This document shows positions 1 through 5,032 of a DNA stretch of 5,128 bases, one piece after another (position 1 is the stretch's first letter; each line of letters opens with the position of its first letter). Location of the stretch: NCBI GenBank assembly GCA_012032065.1, contig JAAURV010000238.1, positions 1 through 5,128 of the forward strand. Direction: 5' to 3'. The notes under the pieces are model-generated. The model was not told the origin of the DNA. It saw nothing but the letters and a program-made list of their open reading frames with translations, and made no database searches. This DNA comes from Hyphomicrobiales bacterium (lineage in GTDB: Bacteria > Pseudomonadota > Alphaproteobacteria > Rhizobiales > Aestuariivirgaceae). The position numbers and the translations under genes are program-made.

Positions 1-262
1 CGGACAGGGCCTGCATGACCCAGACCTCGCTTGAACCTTGAACCGGATCCGAAAGTCTCTCCCAATCGCGCACGCGCTTGCCGTCGACCAGCACTGTCAT
101 GTGCTTGCGAAGCGCGCCCTGCTCGTCCAGCACATAAGTGCCGAGCCGTTCCTGCGCGGCAAACACATTGGCCAGCAATTCCCGCACAGTTGCTCCGTCC
201 GCCTCCATCGCCGGGCAATCGACGTGGCGTCTCAAATTCGCGGTGAAGAAGACCTTCGGCAT
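1..262 (-). CDS. MoaD/ThiS-family ubiquitin-like protein (3' end outside window)
   Basis: The minus strand reads from ATG at 262 through 87 codons to the window edge without a stop. The protein begins MPKVFFTANLRRHVDCP and has the beta-grasp pattern of small MoaD/ThiS-type sulfur carriers: an early strand, an 'ATVRELLANVF' helix (about residues 24-34), a 'YVLDEQGALRKHMTVLVDG' strand region (about 43-61) and a final 'VWVMQALS' strand (80-87). The next codon begins with G, which fits the C-terminal Gly-Gly tail of this family, but that tail is not visible. MoaD and ThiS proteins are activated at the terminal glycine and carry sulfur; this subfamily, with its HV(D)CP start, is not the housekeeping MoaD. 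From memory, relatives often sit beside a BNR/YVTN beta-propeller protein, which would lie left of the window. No strong ribosome binding site is seen. It is transcribed away from the PCu(A)C-like gene. Confidence 0.8.
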   Translation of the reverse strand, partial: MPKVFFTANLRRHVDCPAMEADGATVRELLANVFAAQERLGTYVLDEQGALRKHMTVLVDGKRVRDWERLSDPVQGSSEVWVMQALS

Positions 263-281
263 CTAAGGCATCATGCCACAG

Positions 282-296
282 GGCAGCAAGGCTGCC
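282..296. repeat. Short perfect inverted repeat between divergent genes
   Basis: GGCAGC at 282-287 and GCTGCC at 291-296 form a perfect 6-bp stem with a 3-base loop, AAG. It lies in the 53-bp gap between the starts of the MoaD-like and PCu(A)C-like genes. The GGCA at 282-285 could instead pair with TGCC at 274-277. It may be an operator or a leader hairpin for either gene, or chance in GC-rich DNA. No T-run follows, so it is not a terminator. Confidence 0.35.
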
Positions 297-315
297 AAAT
301 CGCTAAGATGGCGAA

Positions 316-738
316 ATGAAACGGCGGCACTTCTTGATACTCTGCTTAACACCCGCTATCGCGCACGCCCACTCCTACAAGCGTGGTTTGATCGATATCG
401 GCCATGCTTGGGCACTGCCCTCGCGGCAGAACGACGGACAACTCTTCTTCCCAATTGTCAACAACGGCAAGGAATCCGATGCGCTTGTCGCCGCGCGTTC
501 GCCGATCTGCGCCGTAATCGAACTTCGCTCCAACGCCCGCTACGACGATCCCGCACTGAATGAGATCGAACTGCTGCCGGGCAGGCCCGTCCCGATGCGG
601 CCCTCGGCGCGACATCTGCGATTGATCGGCTTGCGGCAAGCGCTCAAGGAAGACGACCGCTTCACCGTGATCCTCGATTTCCTCAACAGCGGAGAGATGG
701 AGATCGAAGCGGTGGTCGAAACGGCGCCGGGGGATTAG
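316..738 (+). CDS. Secreted PCu(A)C-like (copper chaperone family) protein
   Basis: This 140-residue protein has a Sec signal peptide: basic MKRRH, a hydrophobic stretch (about 6-16) and a probable cleavage after AHA at residue 18. It would act in the periplasm. The rest fits the PCu(A)C / DUF461 fold: 'GHAWALPS' (29-36), 'FFPIVNNG' (44-51), 'LVAARSPICAVIEL' (57-70), 'PVPMRPSARHLRLIGLRQAL' (91-110) and a final beta strand. Characterised PCu(A)C proteins carry Cu(I) to cytochrome c oxidase through a His/Met, Met, His-x-Met set. Here the first His position is Arg71, the expected Met is not seen, and the last motif reads His100-Leu-Arg102, so only one ligand is clear. Processing would expose His19 as the mature N-terminus. 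The ATG overlaps the stop of a tiny upstream reading frame (308-319). No convincing ribosome binding site is visible. It converges on the dehydrogenase gene. Confidence 0.8.
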   Translation: MKRRHFLILCLTPAIAHAHSYKRGLIDIGHAWALPSRQNDGQLFFPIVNNGKESDALVAARSPICAVIELRSNARYDDPALNEIELLPGRPVPMRPSARHLRLIGLRQALKEDDRFTVILDFLNSGEMEIEAVVETAPGD

Positions 739-1896
739 AGGTCTCCCCACCACGCACTTCTTCGCCAGCGTCTTGTATTGCTTCTCGGTGAAAATTATCG
801 GATTGCCGCCGGCGGAGGGATCCTTGATCGCCATCGCCGCCACTTCGTCGAGCCGTTTCGCATCAATGCCGATGTCTTTCAACGCATGCGGGATGCCGAT
901 CTCCTTCTTGAGCGCGGCGATCCATTTGAGGAAGCCGTCGAACCCGCCCTTGATGCCGAGATAAGCGGTGGCGCGACCGATATCCTTCTCGATCTTTTTC
1001 CGGTTCGCCTTCAGCACATAAGGCATCACGATGCCATTCAAGAGTCCATGATGTGCATCGTAGAGTCCGCCGAAAGGATGCGATAGCGCGTGGATGGCGC
1101 CAAGCCCGCGCTGGAACGCGGTGGCTCCCATGGCGGATGCAACCAGCATGTTGCCCCGTGCATCGAGATCGCTTCCCTTCTTCACCGCGCGGGGCAGATT
1201 GTCTTTCACCAGCCGCATGCCTTCAAGCGCCACACCCGCCGCCATCGGATGATAGAACGGGGCGCAATAGGCTTCGAGATTATGGGCCAGCGCATCCATG
1301 CCGGTCGCGGCCGTGAGCTTCGCGGGCAATGCAACAGTCAGTTCCGGATCGAGGATCGCCACCTTCGGCATGATCGCCGGATGGAAGATGATCTTCTTCT
1401 CGTGTGTAACAGGATGCGTGACAACCCCGGCGCGCCCCACTTCCGATCCCGTGCCCGCCGTCGTCGGCACCGCGATGATTGGAGAAATCTTCGAAGCGTC
1501 CGCCCGCGTCCACCAGTCGCCCACGTCTTCGAGATCGAACACCGAAATCGTCTGGCCATGCATCAGCGCCACCATCTTGCCGATATCAAGCCCCGACCCA
1601 CCGCCAAAGGCCACAACGCCATCGTGCGCTCCGGCTTTGTAGGCTTTGACGCCTTCAGTGATGTTGGCCTCGACCGGATTGGGCCTGACATCCGAGAACA
1701 CCTCGATCGCCAGGCCGGCGCGCTTCACGTCCTCAACAATCGCCGCCGTCATCGCCATCTTTGCGAGGCCCGGATCGGTCACGAGAAGCGGCCGCATGAT
1801 GCCCGCCGCCTTGCAGTGCGCTGCCAGTTCCTTGATGCGCCCCGCGCCGAATTTGATGGCGGTCGGGAAATTGAAGTTGCGGTTGGGAAGGGTCAC
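346..1896 (-). CDS. Iron-containing alcohol dehydrogenase with an aberrant antisense C-terminal extension
   Basis: The frame runs 516 codons from GTG at 1896, but only about residues 1-384 belong to the group III metal-dependent alcohol dehydrogenase family (FucO-like), whose members are about 380-390 long. Visible are the NAD(P)-binding 'GGGSGLDIGK' (98-107), 'PTTAGTGSE' (144-152), and the metal ligands Asp201 and His205 (MDALAH), His269 (AIHALSHP) and His283 (AHHG). It should oxidise an alcohol to an aldehyde, or the reverse, in the cytoplasm. Residues 385-516 are the reverse complement of the PCu(A)C-like gene, are Arg-rich and have no domain. Deleting one base near 740 gives the ending VVGRL and a stop at 735-737, for 386 residues. 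The GTG start is supported by AGAGGA seven bases upstream. It lies 16 bases after the PIN toxin gene. In context it may oxidise a gamma-glutamylated amino alcohol; that is inference. Confidence 0.85.
   Translation of the reverse strand: MTLPNRNFNFPTAIKFGAGRIKELAAHCKAAGIMRPLLVTDPGLAKMAMTAAIVEDVKRAGLAIEVFSDVRPNPVEANITEGVKAYKAGAHDGVVAFGGGSGLDIGKMVALMHGQTISVFDLEDVGDWWTRADASKISPIIAVPTTAGTGSEVGRAGVVTHPVTHEKKIIFHPAIMPKVAILDPELTVALPAKLTAATGMDALAHNLEAYCAPFYHPMAAGVALEGMRLVKDNLPRAVKKGSDLDARGNMLVASAMGATAFQRGLGAIHALSHPFGGLYDAHHGLLNGIVMPYVLKANRKKIEKDIGRATAYLGIKGGFDGFLKWIAALKKEIGIPHALKDIGIDAKRLDEVAAMAIKDPSAGGNPIIFTEKQYKTLAKKCVVGRPLIPRRRFDHRFDLHLSAVEEIEDHGEAVVFLERLPQADQSQMSRRGPHRDGPARQQFDLIQCGIVVAGVGAKFDYGADRRTRGDKRIGFLAVVDNWEEELSVVLPRGQCPSMADIDQTTLVGVGVRDSGC
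735..747 (-). other. Probable frameshift site and ancestral dehydrogenase stop
   Basis: As read, the dehydrogenase codons here are GGG AGA CCT CTA ATC and the frame stays open. With one C fewer (plus-strand G at 740 or 741) they become GGG AGA CTC TAA, with the stop at 735-737 overlapping the TAG of the convergent PCu(A)C-like gene at 736-738. A tail-to-tail four-base overlap is a natural arrangement in compact genomes. Whether this is a real mutation or a sequencing error cannot be told from one copy. Confidence 0.6.
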
Positions 1897-1903
1897 TCGT
1901 ATT

Positions 1904-1909
1904 TCCTCT
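1904..1909 (-). promoter_or_regulatory. Ribosome binding site fixing the GTG start of the dehydrogenase
   Basis: On the minus strand AGAGGA is followed by seven bases and then GTG at 1896. It lies in the 16-base gap after the toxin stop codon and supports GTG as the true start. The stretch AGAGG-AAATAC resembles the leader of the glutamine synthetase-like gene (AGAGGAGAAATACC). Confidence 0.7.
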
Positions 1910-1912
1910 GTG

Positions 1913-2332
1913 TTAGCAAGGCAGCGTCTTGACGTGGCCTTCGTTGCCGTAAGTCAGAATGGCACGGTCGCGGGTGACGATTGTCATGTCGAACGCCCTA
2001 GCCGTTGTGACGAGAAGGCAATCCGCCGGGTCGCGATTGTCGAAGTGCGGCAGGGAAGATGAGTTTGCAAAAATCGCTGGCGTGATGTCACTCACGATAC
2101 AGCCCGACCCTTCGACGAATTCGTTGAAGAAATCGATGGCAATCATCGTCGACTTGAGCCTGCCCCGTGCCATCAGAAGCCCGATCTCCCACGCGCTGAC
2201 TGGCGATAAGAACAGCCCGCCCTGCTCGCTCGCCTCTTCGATGGCCATACGTGCCGCTGGCAGAATTTCCTCTCCGCCGGCGGCAAAAAGAACCACGCAA
2301 GTGTCGAGCAGTAGTTTTTCGGGGCCCGTCAC
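1913..2332 (-). CDS. VapC-type PIN-domain toxin (type II toxin-antitoxin RNase)
   Basis: This 139-residue protein covers a single PIN domain of the usual VapC size. The four acidic residues that bind Mg2+ in PIN nucleases are in place: Asp10 in 'LLLDTCVV', Glu49 in 'SPVSAWEIGLL', Asp104 in 'RDPADCLLVTTA' and Asp122 in 'IVTRDRAIL'. The ending 'YGNEGHVKTLPC' also matches this VapC subgroup. Position 105 is Cys where relatives usually have Arg. Known VapC toxins cut tRNA or rRNA and arrest translation until restrained by an antitoxin. The target here is unknown. The start is GTG at 2332, overlapping the upstream TGA as GTGA, which implies translational coupling to the antitoxin. The dehydrogenase follows after 16 bases. 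Nothing suggests inactivation. Confidence 0.9.
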   Translation of the reverse strand: MTGPEKLLLDTCVVLFAAGGEEILPAARMAIEEASEQGGLFLSPVSAWEIGLLMARGRLKSTMIAIDFFNEFVEGSGCIVSDITPAIFANSSSLPHFDNRDPADCLLVTTARAFDMTIVTRDRAILTYGNEGHVKTLPC

Positions 2333-2748
2333 TTCTTGGCCTTGTATTGAATGTCCCAGTCCTCATCCAACTCCATAGGGGATGTAGGATCGAATCCTTT
2401 GGCTAAGCTGAACTTGCCCTTCATACAGCCAAAAATGGACTTACGTGTTTGAGATGCCGAGGGCGGCGAAGGAGTACTTCCACTTGGCATTTTCGCGGAA
2501 GTCGCTCCGGACCGGCGCCGAAACACCAGCTTCTCCGTATGTGGATCAACCGCAGATGTCTCGTACCCCGCCTCAAGCCATTGATATGTCATGACATTGT
2601 TGCTCGGATTGTTGCTCCACCATGCCGGGTAGCGCTTCGAAGCCGGCAAATTGAATCCGAGAACTCGCTCGATTTCCTTGAATGTCATGGGAACGCTCTC
2701 AAAGCGCTGCTGCCGAAGATGACGGCCAAGAGGCTCGTACTTGCTCAT
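2329..2748 (-). CDS. Probable chimeric antitoxin: DUF7662-like domain plus PIN-binding tail
   Basis: This 139-residue protein lies directly upstream of, and overlaps by GTGA, the PIN toxin gene: the antitoxin position. Residues about 4-78 resemble the family I know as DUF7662: 'MTFKEIERVLGFNLP' (21-35), 'YPAWWSNNPSNN' (40-51), 'WLEAGYE' (57-63) and 'EKLVFRRR' (72-79). A Ser/Pro/Thr-rich, probably flexible linker follows (80-103). The tail 'IFGCMKGKFSLAKGFDPTSP' (105-124), then an acidic stretch and 'DWDI', resembles the 'FGxxKGxxxxxxDFDxP' end that many VapB and Phd antitoxins insert into their toxin. No classical AbrB, RHH or Phd fold is seen in the N-terminus. The ATG at 2748 has a good AGGGAG site six bases upstream. 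The repeats at 2785-2806 may be its operator. The antitoxin role is inferred from tail and position. AT-richer DNA suggests acquisition. Confidence 0.72.
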   Translation of the reverse strand: MSKYEPLGRHLRQQRFESVPMTFKEIERVLGFNLPASKRYPAWWSNNPSNNVMTYQWLEAGYETSAVDPHTEKLVFRRRSGATSAKMPSGSTPSPPSASQTRKSIFGCMKGKFSLAKGFDPTSPMELDEDWDIQYKAKK

Positions 2749-2754
2749 AAAAAT

Positions 2755-2760
2755 CTCCCT
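2755..2760 (-). promoter_or_regulatory. Ribosome binding site of the antitoxin gene
   Basis: AGGGAG on the minus strand sits six bases before ATG 2748, separated by an A/T-only spacer. It is the strongest initiation signal of the module. The toxin has only a weaker AAGG before its GTG, which fits higher antitoxin than toxin synthesis. Confidence 0.65.
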
Positions 2761-2772
2761 TGCATGTTCGGT

Positions 2773-2806
2773 AACACACGTCTTAGTGTTTGTATAAGTG
2801 TATGTA
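2773..2806. promoter_or_regulatory. Repeat array upstream of the toxin-antitoxin module, candidate operator
   Basis: Two direct repeats, AGTGTTTGTA (2785-2794) and AGTGTATGTA (2797-2806), match at nine of ten bases with a 12-bp period. An inverted half-copy AACAC (2773-2777) pairs with GTGTT (2786-2790). They fill the 68-bp AT-rich gap between the glutamine synthetase-like stop and the antitoxin start, where a promoter for the module must lie if it has one. The best minus-strand candidate, TTTACA-17-TAAGAC (2808 to 2780), is weak and overlaps the repeats. Type II modules usually repress themselves through such sites; that reading is inference. Confidence 0.5.
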
Positions 2807-2816
2807 AAGTCTTTTT

Positions 2817-4190
2817 TTAATATCTCTCAAACCCGCGCTTCAACTCGAGATCGGTGATACGGCGGTCGAATTCGAACTGCTCCCACTTGGCTGTGTGCAC
2901 ATAGTGGTCGATCACATCATCGCCCATCACCTTGCGCAGGAACTTGGAACCGTCGAGCAGTGACGTCGCTTCGCGCAGTGTCTTCGGTATTTCGCGCAGC
3001 TTGCGCGAGGTGTCGTAGATATCGCCGGAGACCACCGGTTCCAGCGCCAGCTTGCGTTCCATGCCGTCGAGTCCAGCCGCGATCAACGCGGCGAAGGCGA
3101 GGTAGGGGTTAAGATCAGCGCCGCCGATACGGCATTCGGTGCGGATCGCTTTCGTGTCGGCGCCGCAAAGCCTGAAGCCCGCCGTGCGGTTGTCGAAGCT
3201 CCACACCGCGCGCGTCGGCGCGAAGGTGCCGGCCATGAAGCGCTTGTAAGAATTGATGTAGGGCGCCAGAAAATAGGTGATCTCGCTTGCGTGTTCGAGC
3301 TGGCCCGCCATGTAGTGCTTCATCGTCTCCGACATGCCATGGCCGGCGCCCTTGTCGAAGAAGGCGGGCTTGCCGTCGAGCGTCCACAGCGACTGATGGA
3401 TGTGGGATGAATTGCCAGCCATGCCATAGTCCCACTTGGCCATGAAACTCACGGCCTTTCCGATGCCGTAGGCGATCTCTTTCGCGCCATTCTTGATCAC
3501 CGCATGCCGGTCCGCCATCTCCAGCGCCTCGGCATATTTGACGTTGATCTCTTCCTGTCCCGGTCCCCACTCGCCTTTTGAGTTCTCGACCGGAATGCCG
3601 GCGCCTGCCAGCCCATTGCGCAGTGCCCGCATATAGACCTCTTCTTTCGAGGTCTGCAGCACGTGATAGTCCTCAATGTAATAGCCGGCGGTCTTGAGAT
3701 TGCGGTAGCCCTTGTGGTGGGCGATCTCGTAGCTGTCGTCGAACAGGAAGAACTCAAGCTCGGAAGCCATGTAGGACTTGAGCTTCATCGCCTCGAGCCG
3801 CTTCAACTGCTTCCTGAGGATCGCGCGCGGTGAATGCGGCACATCTTCATGGGTGTGATGATCGAGCACGTCGCAGAGCACCAGCGCGGTTCCCGGCAGC
3901 CACGGCGTTTTCCGCAGCGTCGCCAGATCGGGCTTCAGCACGAAGTCGCCATAGCCTTTCTCCCAGCTCGTCGCCTTGTAGCCGGGCACCGGCTCCATCT
4001 CGATGTCGACGCCAAGCAGATAGTTACAGCCATGGGTTTCTTCGTAGCCGCCATCGACGAAGAACTGCGCGTGAAAGCGCTTGCCGATGAGACGGCCCTG
4101 GAGGTCCACCATCGCGGCGACGACCGTGTCTATGGCGCCCGCCTTCACTTCGTGGCGGAGTTCGTCCAGCGTCAGCATGCCGTTTGCCAT
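2817..4190 (-). CDS. Glutamine synthetase-like gamma-glutamyl-amide ligase (GlnA/PuuA superfamily)
   Basis: The 457-residue protein has an N-terminal beta-grasp domain (about 15-110) and a C-terminal ATP-grasp-like catalytic domain. Active-site motifs are present: Glu144-x-Glu146 (ASELEFFLF), Glu207 and Glu214 (GEWGPGQEEIN), His263-x-His265 (HIHQS), Asn334-Arg335 (NRTAGFR), and Arg350/Arg354 (RTECRIGG). It should form a gamma-glutamyl phosphate from glutamate and ATP and transfer it to ammonia or an amine. The C-terminus lacks the adenylylated-Tyr segment of housekeeping GlnA-I. With the overall sequence, this points to the PuuA / gamma-glutamylethanolamide synthetase side of the family. Position 213 is Glu where relatives often have an aromatic residue, possibly relevant to the amine pocket. 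ATG 4190 follows AGAGGAG at seven bases. It lies 12 bases after the amidohydrolase stop, so the two are co-transcribed. The amine substrate is unknown. Confidence 0.9.
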   Translation of the reverse strand: MANGMLTLDELRHEVKAGAIDTVVAAMVDLQGRLIGKRFHAQFFVDGGYEETHGCNYLLGVDIEMEPVPGYKATSWEKGYGDFVLKPDLATLRKTPWLPGTALVLCDVLDHHTHEDVPHSPRAILRKQLKRLEAMKLKSYMASELEFFLFDDSYEIAHHKGYRNLKTAGYYIEDYHVLQTSKEEVYMRALRNGLAGAGIPVENSKGEWGPGQEEINVKYAEALEMADRHAVIKNGAKEIAYGIGKAVSFMAKWDYGMAGNSSHIHQSLWTLDGKPAFFDKGAGHGMSETMKHYMAGQLEHASEITYFLAPYINSYKRFMAGTFAPTRAVWSFDNRTAGFRLCGADTKAIRTECRIGGADLNPYLAFAALIAAGLDGMERKLALEPVVSGDIYDTSRKLREIPKTLREATSLLDGSKFLRKVMGDDVIDHYVHTAKWEQFEFDRRITDLELKRGFERY

Positions 4191-4197
4191 GGTATTT

Positions 4198-4204
4198 CTC
4201 CTCT
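4198..4204 (-). promoter_or_regulatory. Ribosome binding site of the glutamine synthetase-like gene
   Basis: AGAGGAG on the minus strand, seven bases before ATG 4190, overlaps the TAG stop of the upstream amidohydrolase gene (4203-4205). Overlap of stop and ribosome binding site indicates one transcript and likely translational coupling. Confidence 0.7.
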
Positions 4205-4949
4205 AGCTCGCGGCCTGGATCAGCGGCACGGACAGCCGCTGCGCCCACTCGTTCTGGCCACGCTCGTTCGCGATCAGATCATTCCTTATCTCGATCATCA
4301 CCGATTTGATTCCACGCGGCGCCGCATGCAGGTTCACAGTATGCAACACCCCATCCTTCGGCGCATAGGGTTCGTTCAGCCTTGCATCGACGCCGGGAAA
4401 ACTCTTGACCAGCCGTCCGCCAAGATAGGAGTCGCGATCATGCAGAAAGCCAAGCTGCACATCGCGGGTTTTGCCTTTGTAGACCTTGGTGAAGCTGTGA
4501 ATGGTCACGAGCTTCGCGGCAACTCCGTAGGCGGCCCGTCGATCGAGAACTCGGGTCACGGCCTCGTGGAAAGGACGGCAGATTTCGCCGAGCCGCGCCA
4601 TCTTGTCTTCCGCGGACAGATTTGAATTGCCCGGAACAGCCGTTGCCTCGCTCATGACCGGAATTGCATCGGCGGCTTCAGGCGGACGATTGCAATCGTA
4701 GACAAGCCGCGAATAGCGCTGCATCACCAGCGTCGCATCGAGCAATCGGGAAAGCACCCGCGACACCCGCTCCGCGCCAATGTCCCAGGCGATGTGGCGT
4801 TCAAGATCGGCGGCGGCGAGACCCAAAGTACCAAGTTTCCTGGGGATGCGGTTTCCGGCATGCTCGCAAACCAGCACATAAGGCGATTTCCCGGCCTCGT
4901 TCACCACGATTGCCGGATCGTCTTCTCCGTCCAACAGCGATTGCGCCAT
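4203..4949 (-). CDS. N-formylglutamate amidohydrolase family protein
   Basis: The 248-residue protein matches the N-formylglutamate amidohydrolase family (PF05013; HutG-like, COG3931 type) over its full length. Motifs seen: 'VLVCEHAGNRIP' (25-36, with Glu29 and His30), 'HIAWDIGAERV' (52-62), 'YSRLVYDCNRP' (79-89), 'VTIHSFTKVYKG' (148-159, His151) and 'VMIEIRNDLI' (217-226, Glu220). The metal-dependent fold resembles zinc carboxypeptidases. HutG hydrolyses N-formylglutamate in one histidine-degradation route, but no hut genes are visible. Beside a glutamate-amine ligase it more probably acts on another glutamyl amide or clears a by-product; this is inference. No signal peptide is seen, so it is cytoplasmic. 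ATG 4949 is the first usable start, since an in-frame TGA lies upstream. The ribosome binding site is weak (AGGG). It is the first gene of the cluster and has its own promoter. Confidence 0.88.
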   Translation of the reverse strand: MAQSLLDGEDDPAIVVNEAGKSPYVLVCEHAGNRIPRKLGTLGLAAADLERHIAWDIGAERVSRVLSRLLDATLVMQRYSRLVYDCNRPPEAADAIPVMSEATAVPGNSNLSAEDKMARLGEICRPFHEAVTRVLDRRAAYGVAAKLVTIHSFTKVYKGKTRDVQLGFLHDRDSYLGGRLVKSFPGVDARLNEPYAPKDGVLHTVNLHAAPRGIKSVMIEIRNDLIANERGQNEWAQRLSVPLIQAAS

Positions 4950-4972
4950 CTGCCCTGCCCGTTCTTGAAGAG

Positions 4973-5001
4973 ATAATTTCAGATTGCCCGAACGCTGTCA
5001 A
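4973..5001 (-). promoter_or_regulatory. Sigma70-type promoter of the amidohydrolase-ligase operon
   Basis: On the minus strand a perfect -35, TTGACA (5001-4996), is followed by 17 bases and AATTAT (4978-4973), a four-of-six match to the -10. A transcript would begin near 4966, leaving a leader of about 17 bases before ATG 4949. It lies in the 83-bp gap to the divergent RpiR-type gene, so that regulator could bind over it. Confidence 0.6.
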
Positions 5002-5013
5002 ATTCGTTACACT
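4984..5013 (+). promoter_or_regulatory. Possible promoter of the RpiR-type regulator
   Basis: TTGCCC (4984-4989), 18 bases, then TACACT (5008-5013) is a weak sigma70-like pair about 20 bases before ATG 5033. It overlaps the opposite-strand promoter. CGAA (4989-4992) and TTCG (5003-5006) form a short inverted repeat with a 10-base spacer across it, a possible operator. The match is modest and could be chance. Confidence 0.3.
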
Positions 5014-5032
5014 GCCGCCGGGACGCATTGGA

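Noticed and set aside
346..734. The dehydrogenase extension as a genuine fused domain
   Set aside because: Its residues are the reverse complement of a well-supported secreted-protein gene, are Arg/Asp-rich and follow a point where one base restores a normal ending.
1090..1932. A long plus-strand reading frame (280 codons) opposite the dehydrogenase
   Set aside because: It is rich in Arg and His with no recognisable motif, and lies opposite a gene with a complete set of family motifs. It is a GC-rich antisense shadow.
2749..2816. A clear sigma70 promoter for the TA module
   Set aside because: The best pair, TTTACA-17-TAAGAC, has only three of six -10 matches. It is mentioned with the repeat array and not listed as a promoter.
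2811..2820. T-run on the plus strand as a rho-independent terminator
   Set aside because: No stem precedes it and no plus-strand gene ends there. On the minus strand it is an A-run after the ligase stop.
2449..2820. Plus-strand reading frame opposite the antitoxin
   Set aside because: Its composition is that of an antisense shadow, and it runs across the regulatory gap without an initiation signal.
3834..4625. A plus-strand reading frame of 263 codons across the ligase/amidohydrolase junction
   Set aside because: It spans the antisense of two well-supported genes, has no domain pattern and no good ribosome binding site.
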